Assembly (NCBI GenBank): GCA_905221605.1
Contig: CAJNDS010000156.1
Span: forward strand, 145,001-209,000
From: Symbiodinium natans
Taxonomy: Eukaryota > Sar > Dinophyceae > Suessiales > Symbiodiniaceae
DNA: 64,000 nucleotides
Direction: 5' to 3'
The translations under genes and the position numbers were made by a program. Below, piece by piece: positions 20,941 through 33,090 of the stretch (its first letter is position 1; each line of letters begins with the position of its first letter). Under the pieces are notes generated by a model. The model saw only the letters and a program-made list of their open reading frames with translations. It ran no database searches and was not told the DNA's origin.

Positions 20941-23110
20941 CCTCTGTCTCTAGGGCTTCTGATTGAGGATATATGGTTGACCGACCCCTTTCCCAGCCCA
21001 ACGGACCTGATCTCAAAACCCCTTCCCGGCCGAAATCAAATTTCAATATTTGGGGGGGAGCAATGGGTCCTTCTCATCTTCCGGGGTAACGATGAATCAC
21101 CCTCGTACACTTTCGGCAAGTCAAACCAGGTCAGTTTGCACCCTTGCCTTCGAATTAGCTAGTCGTTGGTGAAGAAACAACGAACTAGCCCATGCAAAAC
21201 GAATTGGATTCTTGCAAAAACGAATTACGCTCGATTCCTCCTCATGCTCCGCACGCGCTTCATACGCCGGCCTTAGGTCGAGACAATAACCGAGACAATC
21301 CCTTGAAAGCGGCATTGAAACCGTTCAAAGCGGGACGACCAACTCACTTATTGCAACGCCATGGCACCGAGCTGAGCTTTGGAAAGCGAGCGCTGCCTGG
21401 CTCGTGCGGCCTTGCTGGCATTCTCCTGATCCGGTGTGGGGCTTATCATGAGCACAGTTTTGGACGATGGAGTGGCAGCGCAAGGTACAGAAACTCCTGC
21501 CGCTGCCGCAGGGACGTGATCCGGCTGAGCCCGCATTCGCACTTGCAGCGCCTTCCTCAAAACGAAAACAATGAACGCAGGACAAGAAACTCACTTAAGC
21601 CGTGCAAAAAATGGACACCCTTACGCTTCTTAAGCCCATAGCAACTGGCTCAGGTGAGAGCAGCTGGCGGTTTGGCCGCTGCAGAATTCGCTTTGTTCCA
21701 AACATGTTCTCTTGGGCCTACTTGTACTCTTGCGCTGCCTGTGGTTTTTAGACTCTCTACAACTCTGCATCATTCAGAACACGGCCACCCTACCTGGATC
21801 TCGCGCTAATGTCTACTGTTGGTCACGCGCGGTTCATCACAGACGTGAATCCGAGCAAGAAGTAGCAGCCGAAGGAGACGCAAACTGGACACACGGAAGC
21901 GATAGCACCAGCGAATGCTTCGTGGGAGCATAATGTGACGCAAGCTGTATTTGAAATCCTGGGCTCAGCAATCTCAATGAAAAAAGCCCACGCCGACGGT
22001 TTAGCACAAACGCGAACCCTAACAAGAAGTTCCCGCTGCAGACGCACACTCGGAAGCCATGATCGCGGCGCGGCGCACAGGAGAATCTGCACAGGATCCT
22101 GCACGAGCCTGAAGCGCGAAAGCAGCCGCCTAGGGCAGATGCAAAACTGCTTTGACACGTGCGTGCAGTCCTGCAGCAAGAGAACAGACCGGCCAACAGC
22201 AGCAAGCACATGCGAGAACTGAAGACGCCCCATCCACACAGTCCATTTTCTGCACTCCTATCTAGCCCGTTGTCGATGGCAGCCTGCGCTTGCACAGCCG
22301 GTCGGCCGATCAGCGAGCCGCGCACAAAAGTAGTGATGTTACACATAGCAGTAGCAGGGCAGCAGAACGCACACCTGGCGGTCGACATCCGCAAGTGTCA
22401 CGACGTACCCCAAAGTACCCCCCCGCAGCGTGTCATAGGAAACCACCTGACACGGCGGCGCAGTGCGCCGTCCCCGTGCCAATGGAATTTGCCAGCTCCC
22501 CAGTGCCCCACGCCACGAGGGTTGCGACAGAGGACAGTGTGCGGGCGAGCTGGATCGATCCTGGCCTCCTCCTGAGCTGACACGTGGCCGGCATGGATCG
22601 TCTCTAACGTCCTCTTGAGACACATGTGGGACGGTCTAGGGTGAAGAACAACATGTCGCTTAGGCAGCCAGGAAGCGAGTCAGAACCGTTGTAGCAGGGC
22701 GAAGTCGACGCCTGCGCGCAGGCAGCTTTGGCGCGGCGTGCATCTGGACCGCGCACACTCATAGCTACAGCAGCGACCAGTAAGCAGAGCCAACACTGCA
22801 CACGAAAGCTAGCACCAGAGGATCCACACAAGCTTAGGGCTTCAGTTCTAATTATGAAGGTGGCAAAGGTGTATGGTGCATCAGCAGCACCGTATGTAAA
22901 AAGAGCTTGGCGACGGCCAGCGACTCCCGCTCAGCTGCCACCATGCAGAAGGGGGTGGAAGCGTGCAGCAGGCTTGCTTCAGATGTTCATCGACTGCGCT
23001 TGCGCTGTCACAACGAGCACGCAAACTTTTTCAAGGCCTTGCTTCACTGGGCAGGCTCTGATGTCCTGAGTTTTGCAGGAAGCAGATCCGACCAGCCGGA
23101 ACTTGAGCCA
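20475..23110. other. Telomere-repeat-free stretch; (CT)n microsatellite; no gene assigned
   Basis: A (CT)n run spans 20855-20937. A ~27 bp near-tandem TTTTGGGCT(C/A)CATTT motif lies at about 20690-20730. From 21190 to 23070 overlapping frames are open on both strands, the longest being 21837-22394 on minus. None shows a motif I recognise, and composition alone explains their length. Confidence 0.5.
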
Positions 23111-24020
23111 AGCGAGGTGAGGGTTTAGGGTTGTGGGTGTTCTTTTTGTTTTCTGGGGTTTCGGGTTTAGGGGGTTTAGGAGTTTAGAGGTTTGGGGGCT
23201 CAGGGCTTAGAACCCACAAACCTAAACCCTAAACCCTAACCCTAAACCCTAAACCCTAAACTCTTTGGGTTTAGGCCCGAAAGGCGCCCCCCTTCGCCAC
23301 CTGGGCAGCCCAGCCTTGTCGAGCTGTGGCTTCCACCGGTCCGATCGCTCCTCGGCTTGAAAAACAACCTGTTTGGGGCCGAGGGGGGTTTAGGGTTTAG
23401 GGTTTAGGGTTTGGGGTTTAGGGTTTAGGGTTTGGGGTTTAGGGTTTAGGGTTTAAGGTCTAGGGCCTAGGGTTTAGGACCATGATCAAACATGTTCTGT
23501 GTGTAATTGTTCCTTCTCTGTTTACACACGCCACATTTCCCAGACCCGAATCGTAGCGGCTTTGCCTTTTGTTTTTTTTTTTTTTTTTTTGGGGGGGGGG
23601 GGGGGTGCCCCTACCATGAGAATGATATAAGGGTTGGGAAATGCCGCGCATAATCCAAAACCCTAAGCCCAAAGCCCTAAACCCGGAACCCTAAAACCCT
23701 GCACCTGAACCGGGTTCCAGCGGTTTTGTTTTTGTTTTGGGTGCTTCTTGCCAACTGCTATTTAAGGGGGCCTCGGGATTAGGGTTTAGGGTATTCAGGG
23801 AGGCTTCGTAAAGCCAAGCTCCTGTTCAGGAATCCCTAAACCATCCCTAAACCCAAAGCTGGATCTGGTAGACTTCTGGGGCGGGAAGGGTTTCGGGTTT
23901 AGGGGGTTCGGGGTTTAGAGTCTGTAGGGGTTTAGGCTGGGGTTAGAGAGGGTTTAGGGTTTAGGGTTTAGGGTTGAGGGTTTTAGGGTCTATAGGGAGG
24001 AGCTTAAGGGGGGTTGAGGG
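23111..24020. repeat. Telomere-like blocks with poly-T/poly-G tract
   Basis: TTTAGGG and CCCTAAA blocks at 23160-23270, 23385-23475 and 23930-23975. A T/G homopolymer tract lies at 23570-23607. No coding signal. Confidence 0.7.
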
Positions 24021-24102
24021 AAGCCCTTGAGCGCCACCCGAGTTTCCCAAAGAGCCGTGCCCAGGCCCGCCAGCAGATCCACCAAGCACGTGGCCAGCCT
24101 TG
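24021..24102 (-). CDS. Putative exon, unrecognised
   Basis: Flanked by TTTAGGG arrays, after a CTCCAAG acceptor. It is open on minus (LATCLVDLLAGLGTALWETR). It is helix-like and hydrophobic. A second minus frame is also open, so the frame is uncertain. Confidence 0.3.
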
Positions 24103-24164
24103 GAGTTTAGGGTTCAGGGTTTAGGGTTTAGGGTTTAGGGTTTAGGGTTTAGGGTTTAGGGTTT

Positions 24165-24250
24165 ATTGAAATTATTAAGGGTTCAGGTCCGGGGAAGTTT
24201 CGAGGAGTTTCAAGGAGTTTCGTTTTTTAGATTCTTCTTAATAATTTCAA
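24165..24250. repeat. Inverted-repeat element in telomere-like DNA
   Basis: Perfect 14-bp ends TTGAAATTATTAAG and CTTAATAATTTCAA. It sits directly inside a TTTAGGG block. Confidence 0.7.
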
Positions 24251-26679
24251 GTTACAAGGGGCTTGAGGGTTTAGGGTTTAGGGTTGAGGGTTTAGGGTTT
24301 AGGGTTTAGGGTATAGGGTATTAGGGTTTAGGGTTTAGGGTTTAGGGTTTTAGGGTTTTGGGGTTTTGGGTTGAGGGTTTTAGGGTATTAGGGTTTTAGG
24401 GTTTAGGGTTTAGGGTTTTAGGGTTTTAGGGTTTTGGGGTTTAGGGCTTAGGGGAAAAGGGTTTTAGGGTTTATGGTTTTGGGTTTAGAGTTTAGGGTTT
24501 GGATGTTTAGGGTTTAGGGTTTAGGGTTTAGGGAGGTTACAGGGTTCCCCAAGTACCATGTAACGGGGTTCAGGGTTTACGATTTTAGGCTTTAGGGTTC
24601 ACGGTTCTACAGGATGCAACATGGCCCCTTCATATGGTCCCTTACCTTCTTGATGAAGTATGGGCTCGTGGGTTTTAAAGGGTATATAAAGGGTTCCCCA
24701 GCTACAGATTACAGTAAGGGCCATGCAACTACACTAAGGAAGTCTGTGGAACGAAAAAAACCCCAAACAACACTTTAGGGTTTAGGGTTTAGGGTATGTT
24801 CAGTTCTCTCGGTTGTGGGGTGTCTCAGGGTCTGTTGTAAGAGGGCCCCTTTGCAGGGCATCAAATTCAAATTTTCGGGGAGCCGCCAGGGTTTCGGGTT
24901 TGGGGAAGAAGGGCGAGCAGGGTTAACAATTCCTGCTCGTCACCTTCTTTCAGACCCAGTAAGATGGGGGTCCACGGCTCGAGCTGACAGGCATAAGAGG
25001 GAGATGAGGGAGTTGGGGTCTAGGTCTGGGCTTCGTGCATAATCTGAGCGGTTTCTAGGACGACCCGGAGAGGACAGAAGGAGATACAACATTTGACATC
25101 ATTCCCGATGCTCATGAAGTGGAGAAACGATGGGGACTGAGGGATAAGTGGCCCTTGTCAGAAACCCAAAGTACCTTCTTCGAAGAAGGCCCCTGCGGAG
25201 TGGTGCGAAAACCCTCGGGAAGACTGGTCAGCCGACGCCAGGGTTCATTAGGGTTTAGGGTTTAGGGTTTAGGGTTTATGGTCTAGGGTTTAGGGTTTAG
25301 GGTTTAGGGTTTAGGGTTTAGGGTTTAGGGTTTAGGGTTTAGGGTTTAGGGTTTAGGGTTTAGGGTTTAGGTCGACTGAGTCGCTTAAAGCCGCCCGAAA
25401 TCCAAACTTCAGATGTTCAAAGTTGTGCGCCGCCACCCCTTCGGACTTGGACCCTGCTGCCCTTAACATAAGTCCCACACACCCCACCCTCAACTGCAAG
25501 GCCGCAAAAAGGACGGTTTTGGCACGCGCTCTCTGCTACTGAAAGGTTTAGGGTTTGGGGTTTAGGGTTTAGGGTTTAAGGCTTTAAGGGTTTAAGGGTT
25601 TAAGGGTTAAGGGTTAAGGGTTAAGGGTTAAGGGTTAAGGGTTACGGGTTACGGGTTTAGGTTTAGGGTTTAGGGTTTAGGGTTTAGGGTTTAGGGTTTA
25701 GGGTTTAGGGTTTAGGGTTTAGGGTTTAGGGTTTAGGGTTTAGGGTTTAGGGTTTAGGGTTTAGGGTTTAGGGTTTAGGGTTTAGGGTTAGTGTTTAGGG
25801 TTTAGGGTTTAGGGTTTAGGGTTTAGGGTTTAGGGTTTAGGGTTTAGGGTTTAGGGTTTAGGGTTTAGGGGCGCGGCTCCCCGCACCACAGGTGGGACGA
25901 GGCCCGGGCGACCCCCACAGGCCCAACCTTGCGAATTTAGGGTTTAGGGTTTAGGGTTTAGGGTTTAGGGTTCAGGGTTTAGGGTTCAGGGTTCAGGGTT
26001 CAGGGTTTAGGGTTTAGGGTTTAGGGTTTAGGGTTTAGGGCAAGGACGGATGTGTGCTTCGAGAGTTTAGGGTTCAGGATTTAGGGTTTACGGTTTAGGG
26101 CTCAGGGTGGCCCATCATATCGGAGTAGATTCAGGGAAAGGCCCTCTCACGGTATACCTCAAACCCTAAAACCTAAACCCTAAACCTTAAACCCTAAAAA
26201 TGTGGGCTTTTGAGGCTGGCAGGGGCCCCGAAGAATCCCCAAATCCTCAGATTGCCCCCCTTTTGGGGGGGATTTCGGCGGCTTGCTGTTTAGGGTTTAG
26301 GGTTTAGGGTTTAGGGTTTAGGGTTTAGGGTTTAGGGTTTAGGGTTTAGGGTTTCGGGTTTAGGGTTCAGGGCTTAAGGTTCAGGGCTTCCCTAAACCGT
26401 GAAGCCGTAAAACCCTAAAGCCCAAGAACCCTCTCACCCCTCAAAACTGCCGGGCAACCCTAAAGCCCACACACCCTCTGACCCTCAAGCCCTAAACCCT
26501 AAGACATTAAGACCCCAAAAGCCGGACAAGCCCTAACAACCCTTCAAAGCCCAAGCCCTTCAGAAGTCCTACACATCTAACCCGCAAAACTGCCGGGTGC
26601 CCCCCCCCCCCCCCCCCTACCCTAAACCCCAAACCCCGAACCCTAAGCCCCAAACCCCAAACCCTAAAACTCCCTCACC
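24251..26679 (+). repeat. Densest TTTAGGG region with variant sub-arrays
   Basis: Arrays at about 24270-24530, 25248-25370, 25657-25869, 25936-26040 and 26289-26360. Six TTAAGGG units followed by two TTACGGG units lie at 25600-25655. Unique DNA at 24620-25240 has a 75-codon plus frame (24815-25042) without a recognised motif. Confidence 0.85.
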
Positions 26680-26765
26680 TGCCTGGGCAGCGCCAGCCCC
26701 CGGCGAAGGACCGCTCCAAGGTGCGGCATGCAGAGCAGCGCGGCCAGGAAGAAGAGCACCTGAGG
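26680..26765 (-). CDS. Putative exon, hydrophobic, unrecognised
   Basis: Open on minus between degenerate CCCTAAA and TTTAGGG DNA. It reads VLFFLAALLCMPHLGAVLRR, a possible membrane segment. No partner exon was identified. Confidence 0.3.
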
Positions 26766-27619
26766 GGTTTAGGGTTTAGGGTTTAGGGTTCAGGGTTCAG
26801 GGTTTAGGGTTTAGGGTTTAGGGTTTAGGGTTTAGGGTTTAGGGAAGGTTTAGGGTTTAGGGTTTAGGGCTTGAGGGCTGAGTGTTTAGGGTTAAGAGCT
26901 CCGGGGTGCTTTGTTTGGGAGAGGTGCGGCTTGTTGCTCTTGTTTGGAAGGCAAGTTGGGGTCTACAGAGTGTAGGAACCCTAACCCCTAAACCCTAAAC
27001 CCCAAACCCTAAACCCTAAACCCTAAACCTTAAACTCATGTCTTCATGTCCGCACAGCCGTCCCCAGAAGCCCTGCCAAGCTACGTGAGTTCTGCGATGG
27101 ACATCACTATCCTCCCTAGGCCCTAAACCTGCAATGCTGCATTCCTCTAAACCCTTGTTTGCAACCCTAAGCTAGGTTGGGGGGGGCCCTCTAAGACAGT
27201 GATGGCTTCACATGTATTTTATTTCAGGATCGCTGTAGGGGGTACTAAACATCCAAAATCACCCCCCAAAAATCAACCCCTGCAAAGCCTTTGCCCTACA
27301 CCCTTGGAGGGACGGTTTCAACCTCAAGTCCCTGAATGTGCCGCACGCGGCGCAGCAAAGATCCTCTCCGGCCAGATCCAGACCACAACACCTGCGATGC
27401 CCAGGTCGCCAAGTACAGTGTACGTCCCTGAAACCTGAACCCTAAACCCGAAACCCTAAACCCTGAACCTTAAACCCTAAACCCTGAACCTAAACCCTAA
27501 ATCCACCGAAAATGCCGAAACATCTCGGAATCCAGATCGCTTGCTTCCTTATCGAGAGGACAGTGTGTTGTGACCCTAAGTCCTGAACTTTTTGGGACTG
27601 CTCGGGGTGTTGGGATTCC

Positions 27620-27712
27620 GTGTGAACTTAGGCTTCCCAACCACGTCCAGCAGCCGACGTACTTTGCCACACATGGTGGTCACATTGTAGAAGCGATCTC
27701 TGCTCACCCAAG
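27620..27712 (-). CDS. Putative exon, unrecognised
   Basis: Open on minus with protein-like content (RDRFYNVTTMCGKVRRLLDV). It resembles the exon at 11278-11368 only loosely. It is bounded by CCCTAAA-like DNA. Confidence 0.3.
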
Positions 27713-27918
27713 CCACTTACCCCAAGAACCCAATCCCTGAAGACCCCAAAACCCAAAGCCCTAAACCCTAAACCCTGAGCACCCCACAACCTTAAACCCT
27801 AAACTGGCTCCCCCGAAGCCCCGAAACCCGAAACGGCCTGCAGTCAGCAGAAGCACAGGCCAAGCCCACGCGACCCAGCGCGACTCTGCGGGAGCCTTAT
27901 CAAGCGGTTAAGACCACG

Positions 27919-28264
27919 GTTTAGGGTTTAGGGTTTAGGGTTTAGGGTTTAGGTTTAGGGTTTAGGGTTTAGGGTTTAGGGTTTAGGGTTTAGGGTTTCG
28001 GGTTTAGGGTCTAGGGTCTAGGGTTTAGGGTTTAGGGTTTAGGGTTTAGGGTTTAGGGTTTAGGGTTTAGGGTTTAGGGTTTAGGGTTTAGGGTTTAGGG
28101 TTTAGGGTTTAGGGTTTAGGGTTTAGGGTTTAGGGTTTAGGGTTTAGGGTTTAGGGTTTAGTGTTTAGGTTTAGGGTTTAGGGTTTAGGGTTTAGGGTTT
28201 AGGGTTTAGGGTTTAGGGTTTAGGGTTTAGGGTTTAGGGTTTAGGGTTTAGGGTTTAGGGTTTA
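27919..28264 (+). repeat. Longest TTTAGGG array in the window
   Basis: About 346 bp, nearly all TTTAGGG, with a few GTTTAGG/TCTAGGG variants. It is followed shortly by a (CTC)n trinucleotide run at 28310-28373. Confidence 0.95.
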
Positions 28265-28373
28265 TACTTGGAAGTAACTTGTAAGATCGACCGATGAGAG
28301 TTTAGGGGGCCTCCTCCTCCTCCTCCTCCTCCTCCTCCTCCTCCTCCTCCTCCTCCTCCTCCTCCTCCTCCTC

Positions 28374-31205
28374 GCTTCCCAAGCGTTTAGGGCATAAGGT
28401 TTGCCAAACTTAGGGTTTCGCAATGTAAGAGTTTCGAGGGGTTTAGGCGATGGCGTTCAGAGTGCTAGAAAAGTCGCGTGAAGACCCGGGGGCGAAAAAA
28501 AGATTTGTTAACGTAGGGGGTACCTCAGAGGGCCATCGAACTGGGCAAGATTTAAGATCCCGAGCGCCACAACCTTAGTACCTCTTAGGGTTTAGGGTTT
28601 GGGGTTTAGGGCTCAGGGTCCAGGACCCAAGCGCGACTGCAGCAGCACGGTGTCCTTGAGTGCAATGAACCTAACCTAACCCTCAAGCACCAATTCCCAC
28701 CCGGGGTTGTGCTCACCGGAAGTTCAACTTTGGGATGGTCGATCCAAGAAGGTGTGAAAGGCTGCATACTTGACCCCCCCCTTCATCCCTGAGCCCTTAA
28801 ACCCCTAGACCCTCAAACCATTTAAACCCCTAAACCCCCAACCCGAAACCCGAAACCCGAAACCCGAAACCCGAAACCCTAAAACCCTGGGCCCTGTTTT
28901 TCAAACTTAATGGGGCACACAAATCCAAGTCAGGGTTTAGGCCAAGAAGCCCCCGTCTCCTCCTGCTTCTCAAGGTCCTTCTCATTCAGAGCTTCGGGGG
29001 GTTTAAGGTTCAGGGTTTAAGGTTGTGGGTTTGGGGTTTCGGGGGTTTAGGGTTTCGGGGGTTTAGGGTTTCAGGGTTTAAGGGTTTAAGGTTTTAAGGG
29101 TTTAAGGGGGCTCAGGCGGGATGCCAGGAGTTGTAGGAGACGTGGTGTGCAGGGCGTGTCCACTCGAGAGATGCCTGGCTTAAGTTTTCCGGCGTTTCTA
29201 TGTGGAATATAAAGGCCTGAAAACCCCCAAGAGCTGCACCCAGCAACACCTTACCTACTCCCTTGAAAGTCCACACTCCAGCCAAAGTGCTACCCCCACT
29301 CATCCCTAGAGCGAATGCTCCAAAACCGCCTTCAACCCGGCTCCCGCACGCACGTCTTGACCGTAAGCCCTTTCAAGGGTTTCGTTTTGGGTGGGATAAA
29401 CCCCTTTGCAGCAACTGGACTCCGCACGCTCCACGTGAGCTAAGCCTTAAACACCACTCCCAGACGCGAAAACCGCCCCCTCGGGCACCTCGCCAGGCAA
29501 CAAAGGCTGCTTGAGAAGAGCCTTCGCCGGTTTCTGTGTTTTGGGCTTGCAGAATTTAGCGCTTTCCGGGGGGCTTTGGGGTTTAAGGTTCAAGGCTGGC
29601 TTGGGGAAGCTATCTGCACGCCGCACGCAGTGCTCAGAACTTCTCTACAAGCAGCAACACAAATTTGCCCAAAGTTGAGGGTTTATTTCTGGCTCACTGG
29701 GCTCATAGGGGCTTAGGGCTTGAAATGAGTGCCTCCTACACCAACAAAAATCTTCGGCACGTAGAGGATTCTGAAGCTGCTGTCTACAAACCCCTGTGAC
29801 GCCCAAGCATATACTGCATCGGTACATGGGCTAGCGGACCCTTGGGGCTTTGTTCCCACCAGACCATCGGCACTGCAGATTATGGGGGAACGGGGTTGGG
29901 CATTCAGCCCTAGACGCCGCAAGACCATCGCACGAAGTGCCTGCGCTCCAACACAACCTGGCTCGCCACGGATCGGAAAGGAGAGGCAATGCACGGACCG
30001 TCGTTTTGTTCATCTGTTCCGCTCAGATGACCGCAAGGTGCACAAGCAAACGAGGATCGCCTCATCGAGCTTCAACATTGACAGCCATCTGGAGGACGTA
30101 CGGCCAACAACCTATTACTACTGTTTAGTGTCTGGGAATGTCTGGGGGCTTGGGGGAGGTGAAGTTGTGAGGGTTTTTGGGGCATAGGGTTCAGGGTTTG
30201 TGACAATTTTCGTCATCACAAGAAACTCCTTTGCCGACGCAACCGTCCGTCGCGCGGCTTGAACTTACGGGCTCTCAAGAGGGAGTAGTCATCCAAAAAA
30301 GCCCTTTGCAGGGTTACCTTAAAATGGTCGGTGGCCTCTTTATCTGTTATACCCTTATACCTTAGTATAGCCATGTATAGCCCCTAGAGACCCTAAGAAG
30401 AACCCAGAATATATGCCCTATGAAACAGAAACCCTAAGGATTCCCTAAACCCTAAACCCTAAACCCTCAACCCTAAACCAGAATACATGCCCTATGAAAC
30501 AGAAACCCTAAGGATTACCCTACGAAACCCCCCCACGTAGACCCTCCGGCCAGGGCTTCGACGATCACACTCGGCCACAGGCAAGGCTTGGCTAGGCTTT
30601 TAGGGTTTAGGGTTTAGGGTATAGGGTTTAGGGTTTAGGGTTTAGGGTTTAGGGTCTAGGGTTTAGGGTTTAGGGTTTAGGGTTTAGGGTTTAGTGTTTA
30701 GGGTTTGTAAGGTTTACAGGGTTTATAGGGTTTACAATTATAGGGTTTATAGGGTTTAGGGTTCAGGGTTCAGGGTGTGTCGCAGGGGCTTGGGCTTCTA
30801 GGGGTTAGAAGTCGGGGTGTCGGGTTTCCGTCGTTTGGGGGGTTCAGGGTTTAGCGTCTCCGGGCCTTAGAGCGCGCTCAGTCTGGGCAGGAAGGGCCTG
30901 CAGTTTTAAGCCCCAAACCCGAAACCCCAAATCCTTCTTGGGGGTCTTCCCCGGAGCCCAAAGTTTTCTAGTCCACTTTGGTCTCTTAAGCACAATGACG
31001 GACCCCCAAAGCTCACCCCACGTACACACCTTTCATAATTTCCCTGAGAATAAATACCTACTCTCACCACGACCACGAGCTTGACGAGCCCACTAAACCC
31101 CTAAACCCTAAACTCCAAAACCCCTAAACCCCAAAGCCTAAAACCCTAAACCTTCTGCATCCAGGCATCGTAACGAACCCCTAAACCCTAAACCCTAAGC
31201 CTAAA
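28374..31205. other. Mixed unique and telomere-like DNA, left flank of the LTR element
   Basis: CCCGAAA units at 28840-28880 form a variant array. 29110-30190 is mostly unique. A plus frame ending at about 30130 (FVHLFRSDDRKVHKQTRIAS) looks protein-like but cannot be assigned. TTTAGGG blocks lie at 30598-30705. A ~42 bp near-identical direct repeat (30406-30447 and 30479-30521) brackets a short CCCTAAA run. CCCTAAA units continue up to the LTR at 31211. Confidence 0.55.
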
Positions 31206-31210
31206 CCCTA
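31206..31210. repeat. 5-bp target-site duplication, left copy
   Basis: CCCTA precedes the LTR here and follows the other LTR at 40026-40030. Five bp is a usual duplication length for LTR retrotransposon integrases. The site is itself telomere-like repeat, so chance agreement is easier than usual. Confidence 0.65.
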
Positions 31211-31497
31211 TACGGGGGGACAACCAAGGAAGGAAATCAACTCCCCTAATCGCCCTGAACTTATATTTCCCAGATCGAACCAAGAAACAACCAAGAACAC
31301 GGATAAGAGCAACCCAGGGGGAAAGGAAAGGGGGAAGGAATCCACACCCTTACCAAACCCTAAGAACCCAGGCACTACTTTTTGAACTTGTGGCTTTCTG
31401 TTCAAGCCCATCTTGAGCCAAACATGATTTACGGGTTCATTAACCCTTCCAACTTCCAACACTAACTCCTTTCTACAATACCAATTGCAGCTCCGCA
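31211..31497 (-). repeat. 3' LTR (287 bp)
   Basis: It begins TGCGGAGCTGC in element orientation and ends CCCCCCGTA. It is identical to the 5' LTR except for two substitutions and 30 extra bp at about 31257-31286. The extra bases are not bounded by GT/GC...AG, so they are not an obvious intron. A spliced-leader-like stretch lies at 31412-31434. Confidence 0.85.
31412..31434 (-). promoter_or_regulatory. Spliced-leader-like sequence in 3' LTR
   Basis: In element orientation it reads CCGTA, three changed bases, CAT, one G, then TTTGGCTCAAG. The dinoflagellate spliced leader shares CCGTA, CAT and the whole TTTGGCTCAAG 3' end. See the closer copy at 39940-39962. Confidence 0.55.
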
Positions 31498-31510
31498 CTC
31501 CCCCTGTCCT
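31498..31510 (-). other. Polypurine tract
   Basis: AGGACAGGGGGAG lies directly upstream of the 3' LTR on the coding strand, in the position that primes plus-strand synthesis. Confidence 0.75.
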
Positions 31511-31867
31511 AGGATTTCCTAGGACACATTGGAGATGCAGATCTTTTGGCCAAAAACTGCCATTAAGGCAGCAGCCAGCTGCTTGAAATGCAAGTTGTGG
31601 TTTAACGTCTTCCAGGACGGAATTATAGCACATTGGCTAACCTACTACCCATAGAGAATCTCTTTTCACCATGATCCTCTCATCACTGAAGACTCCTTGG
31701 CCTTCTTCACCACAAACCGTGGTCTTCGCTACGCGAAAAGCTACTAACTTCTACTATCAAGGATTTCCATACCCTTAATAGTAACCACCACATTGTCAGC
31801 ACATTGGCTGTTCCAGCGCACCTGTCTCCAGAAAGAGAAAAACTATCCCTTCATCCATACCATCCAA

Positions 31868-32420
31868 TCACTTCTTTTTCCGATTGTTGGCAATCTTGAG
31901 GTGAAGTTGCAGCAGAATATACTCCAGGTCCGAAACTGTAAGAACAGGATCCTGTACGCCCCTTTGAATTGAGGATACCAATCCTTCTCTCTTTGCGTCC
32001 TCAATCGCCTGGCAAGATTGACCCAGCTCTGCATTCGCAGTGGCAGACCCTGGTGCATCCGCATCAGATGGACGATCCTTTTCCTCAGGATCTTGCACCA
32101 TTACCACCTCTTCTTTTTTGGGACTCTGACTTTTCTCCCTCTTCTTTGTCTTTCCACCGACATTTGACTTTGTGCGCGTCTTCGAGGATTTTTCCACTGC
32201 AGAAGCCACCACATTGGATGTTGATCCACCCTTCTCAATGATCGTCGGCATCTTCTTCGGCTTTGGAACCATGAGAGTGTAAGGATCTTCGATAGCTGCA
32301 GCTTTCCTCTTCTTTTTTACCTTTTTCTTCTCTTCTTCAACGGCAACCTCCGTCTCCGAAGTCTCAACCACTCCTTTTTCGGCAGGAATATCCTTGCTGG
32401 CCTTTCTAGGGATCTCTTTT
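31868..32420 (-). CDS. LTR-element protein, C-terminal basic region (frame shifted by -1)
   Basis: Ends at TAA 31868. It is very rich in Lys and Glu (EEEKKKVKKKRKAA, KTKKREKSQSPKKEE), which suggests a nuclear or nucleic-acid-binding tail, followed by a short helical C-terminus. It belongs to the same protein as the preceding frame: one A missing from the A5 run at 32417-32421 (T5 on plus) separates them. A separate start at this point is not needed. Confidence 0.6.
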
Positions 32421-33090
32421 TACCTCTTTTGGGATCCTTTTCCTCTCCCAAATTGGCTCGCTCATACCATATCCTCAGGTCATTGACCCATTCTTCCACC
32501 TCCGCGAGCGAAACCTCATACGACTTCACTACTTCGAAAAGTTCCAGCACGGTCAACATTTCAGTGGTCCACGAAACCCATACTTGATCCATTTGGTCAG
32601 CATCTCCAGTGAACTTCAGGAGTTTGTACAATGGGTCCGCCTCTGCTCGAGCCAAATCTGGCTTGCCACCTGACAGAAATGAAATCGCCTCCATCAACAG
32701 TTCCGTCATCTTGGTCTCTTCGTCATAAACCATAAAATCCTCCTCATCATCATCGAACTGTTCAGGAGAGATCTCCTTTTCTCCACCATTTGCACCAGAC
32801 TTTCTCCTTGGACCATCCCTTGGGGGCGTCCTTGGAGACCTTGGCCTCTGTTCTTCCAGCGGAACACCATGCTCGAAGACACACCTGTCACCAAATCGAC
32901 ACTTCCCAGACCGAGCAAACTGGACGCACCTCACACCAGTTGCATCATGCGAGAACCCACAATCCTTTCCAGCGAAACATTCTCTCCCTGCCACATAGTA
33001 TTTGCACCAATATGAATGTAGCACCACATCATCTTCGGAATGGATGAATTTGCAGTCGTCACCGAATTTGCAGCGATCTTTCCCCCTTGC
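32317..33090 (-). CDS. LTR-element protein, CCCH fingers 4-6 (frame shifted by +1)
   Basis: Three tandem CCCH zinc fingers (RCKFGDDCKFIH, with its first Cys upstream; CKYYVAGRECFAGKDCGFSH; CVQFARSGKCRFGDRCVFEH) are followed by an acidic stretch and a helical region of unknown fold. CCCH fingers of this spacing usually bind RNA. The first Cys of finger 4 is encoded in the previous frame, so the junction at the C5 run (33082-33086 on plus) must be crossed by a 1-base indel or a +1 slip. The frame ends at 32317, after a second break at 32417-32421. Confidence 0.65.
   Translation of the reverse strand, partial: ARGKDRCKFGDDCKFIHSEDDVVLHSYWCKYYVAGRECFAGKDCGFSHDATGVRCVQFARSGKCRFGDRCVFEHGVPLEEQRPRSPRTPPRDGPRRKSGANGGEKEISPEQFDDDEEDFMVYDEETKMTELLMEAISFLSGGKPDLARAEADPLYKLLKFTGDADQMDQVWVSWTTEMLTVLELFEVVKSYEVSLAEVEEWVNDLRIWYERANLGEEKDPKRGKKRSLERPARIFLPKKEWLRLRRRRLPLKKRRKR

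Noticed and set aside
21837-22394. 185-codon minus frame as a gene
   Set aside because: Cys- and Leu-rich without a motif, overlapped by equally long frames on both strands; not distinguishable from chance in GC-rich DNA.
27919-28264. A chromosome end (telomere)
   Set aside because: The array is internal, short and one of dozens in both orientations.
31208-31633. Open frame across the 3' LTR
   Set aside because: It simply reads through LTR sequence and recurs in the 5' LTR.
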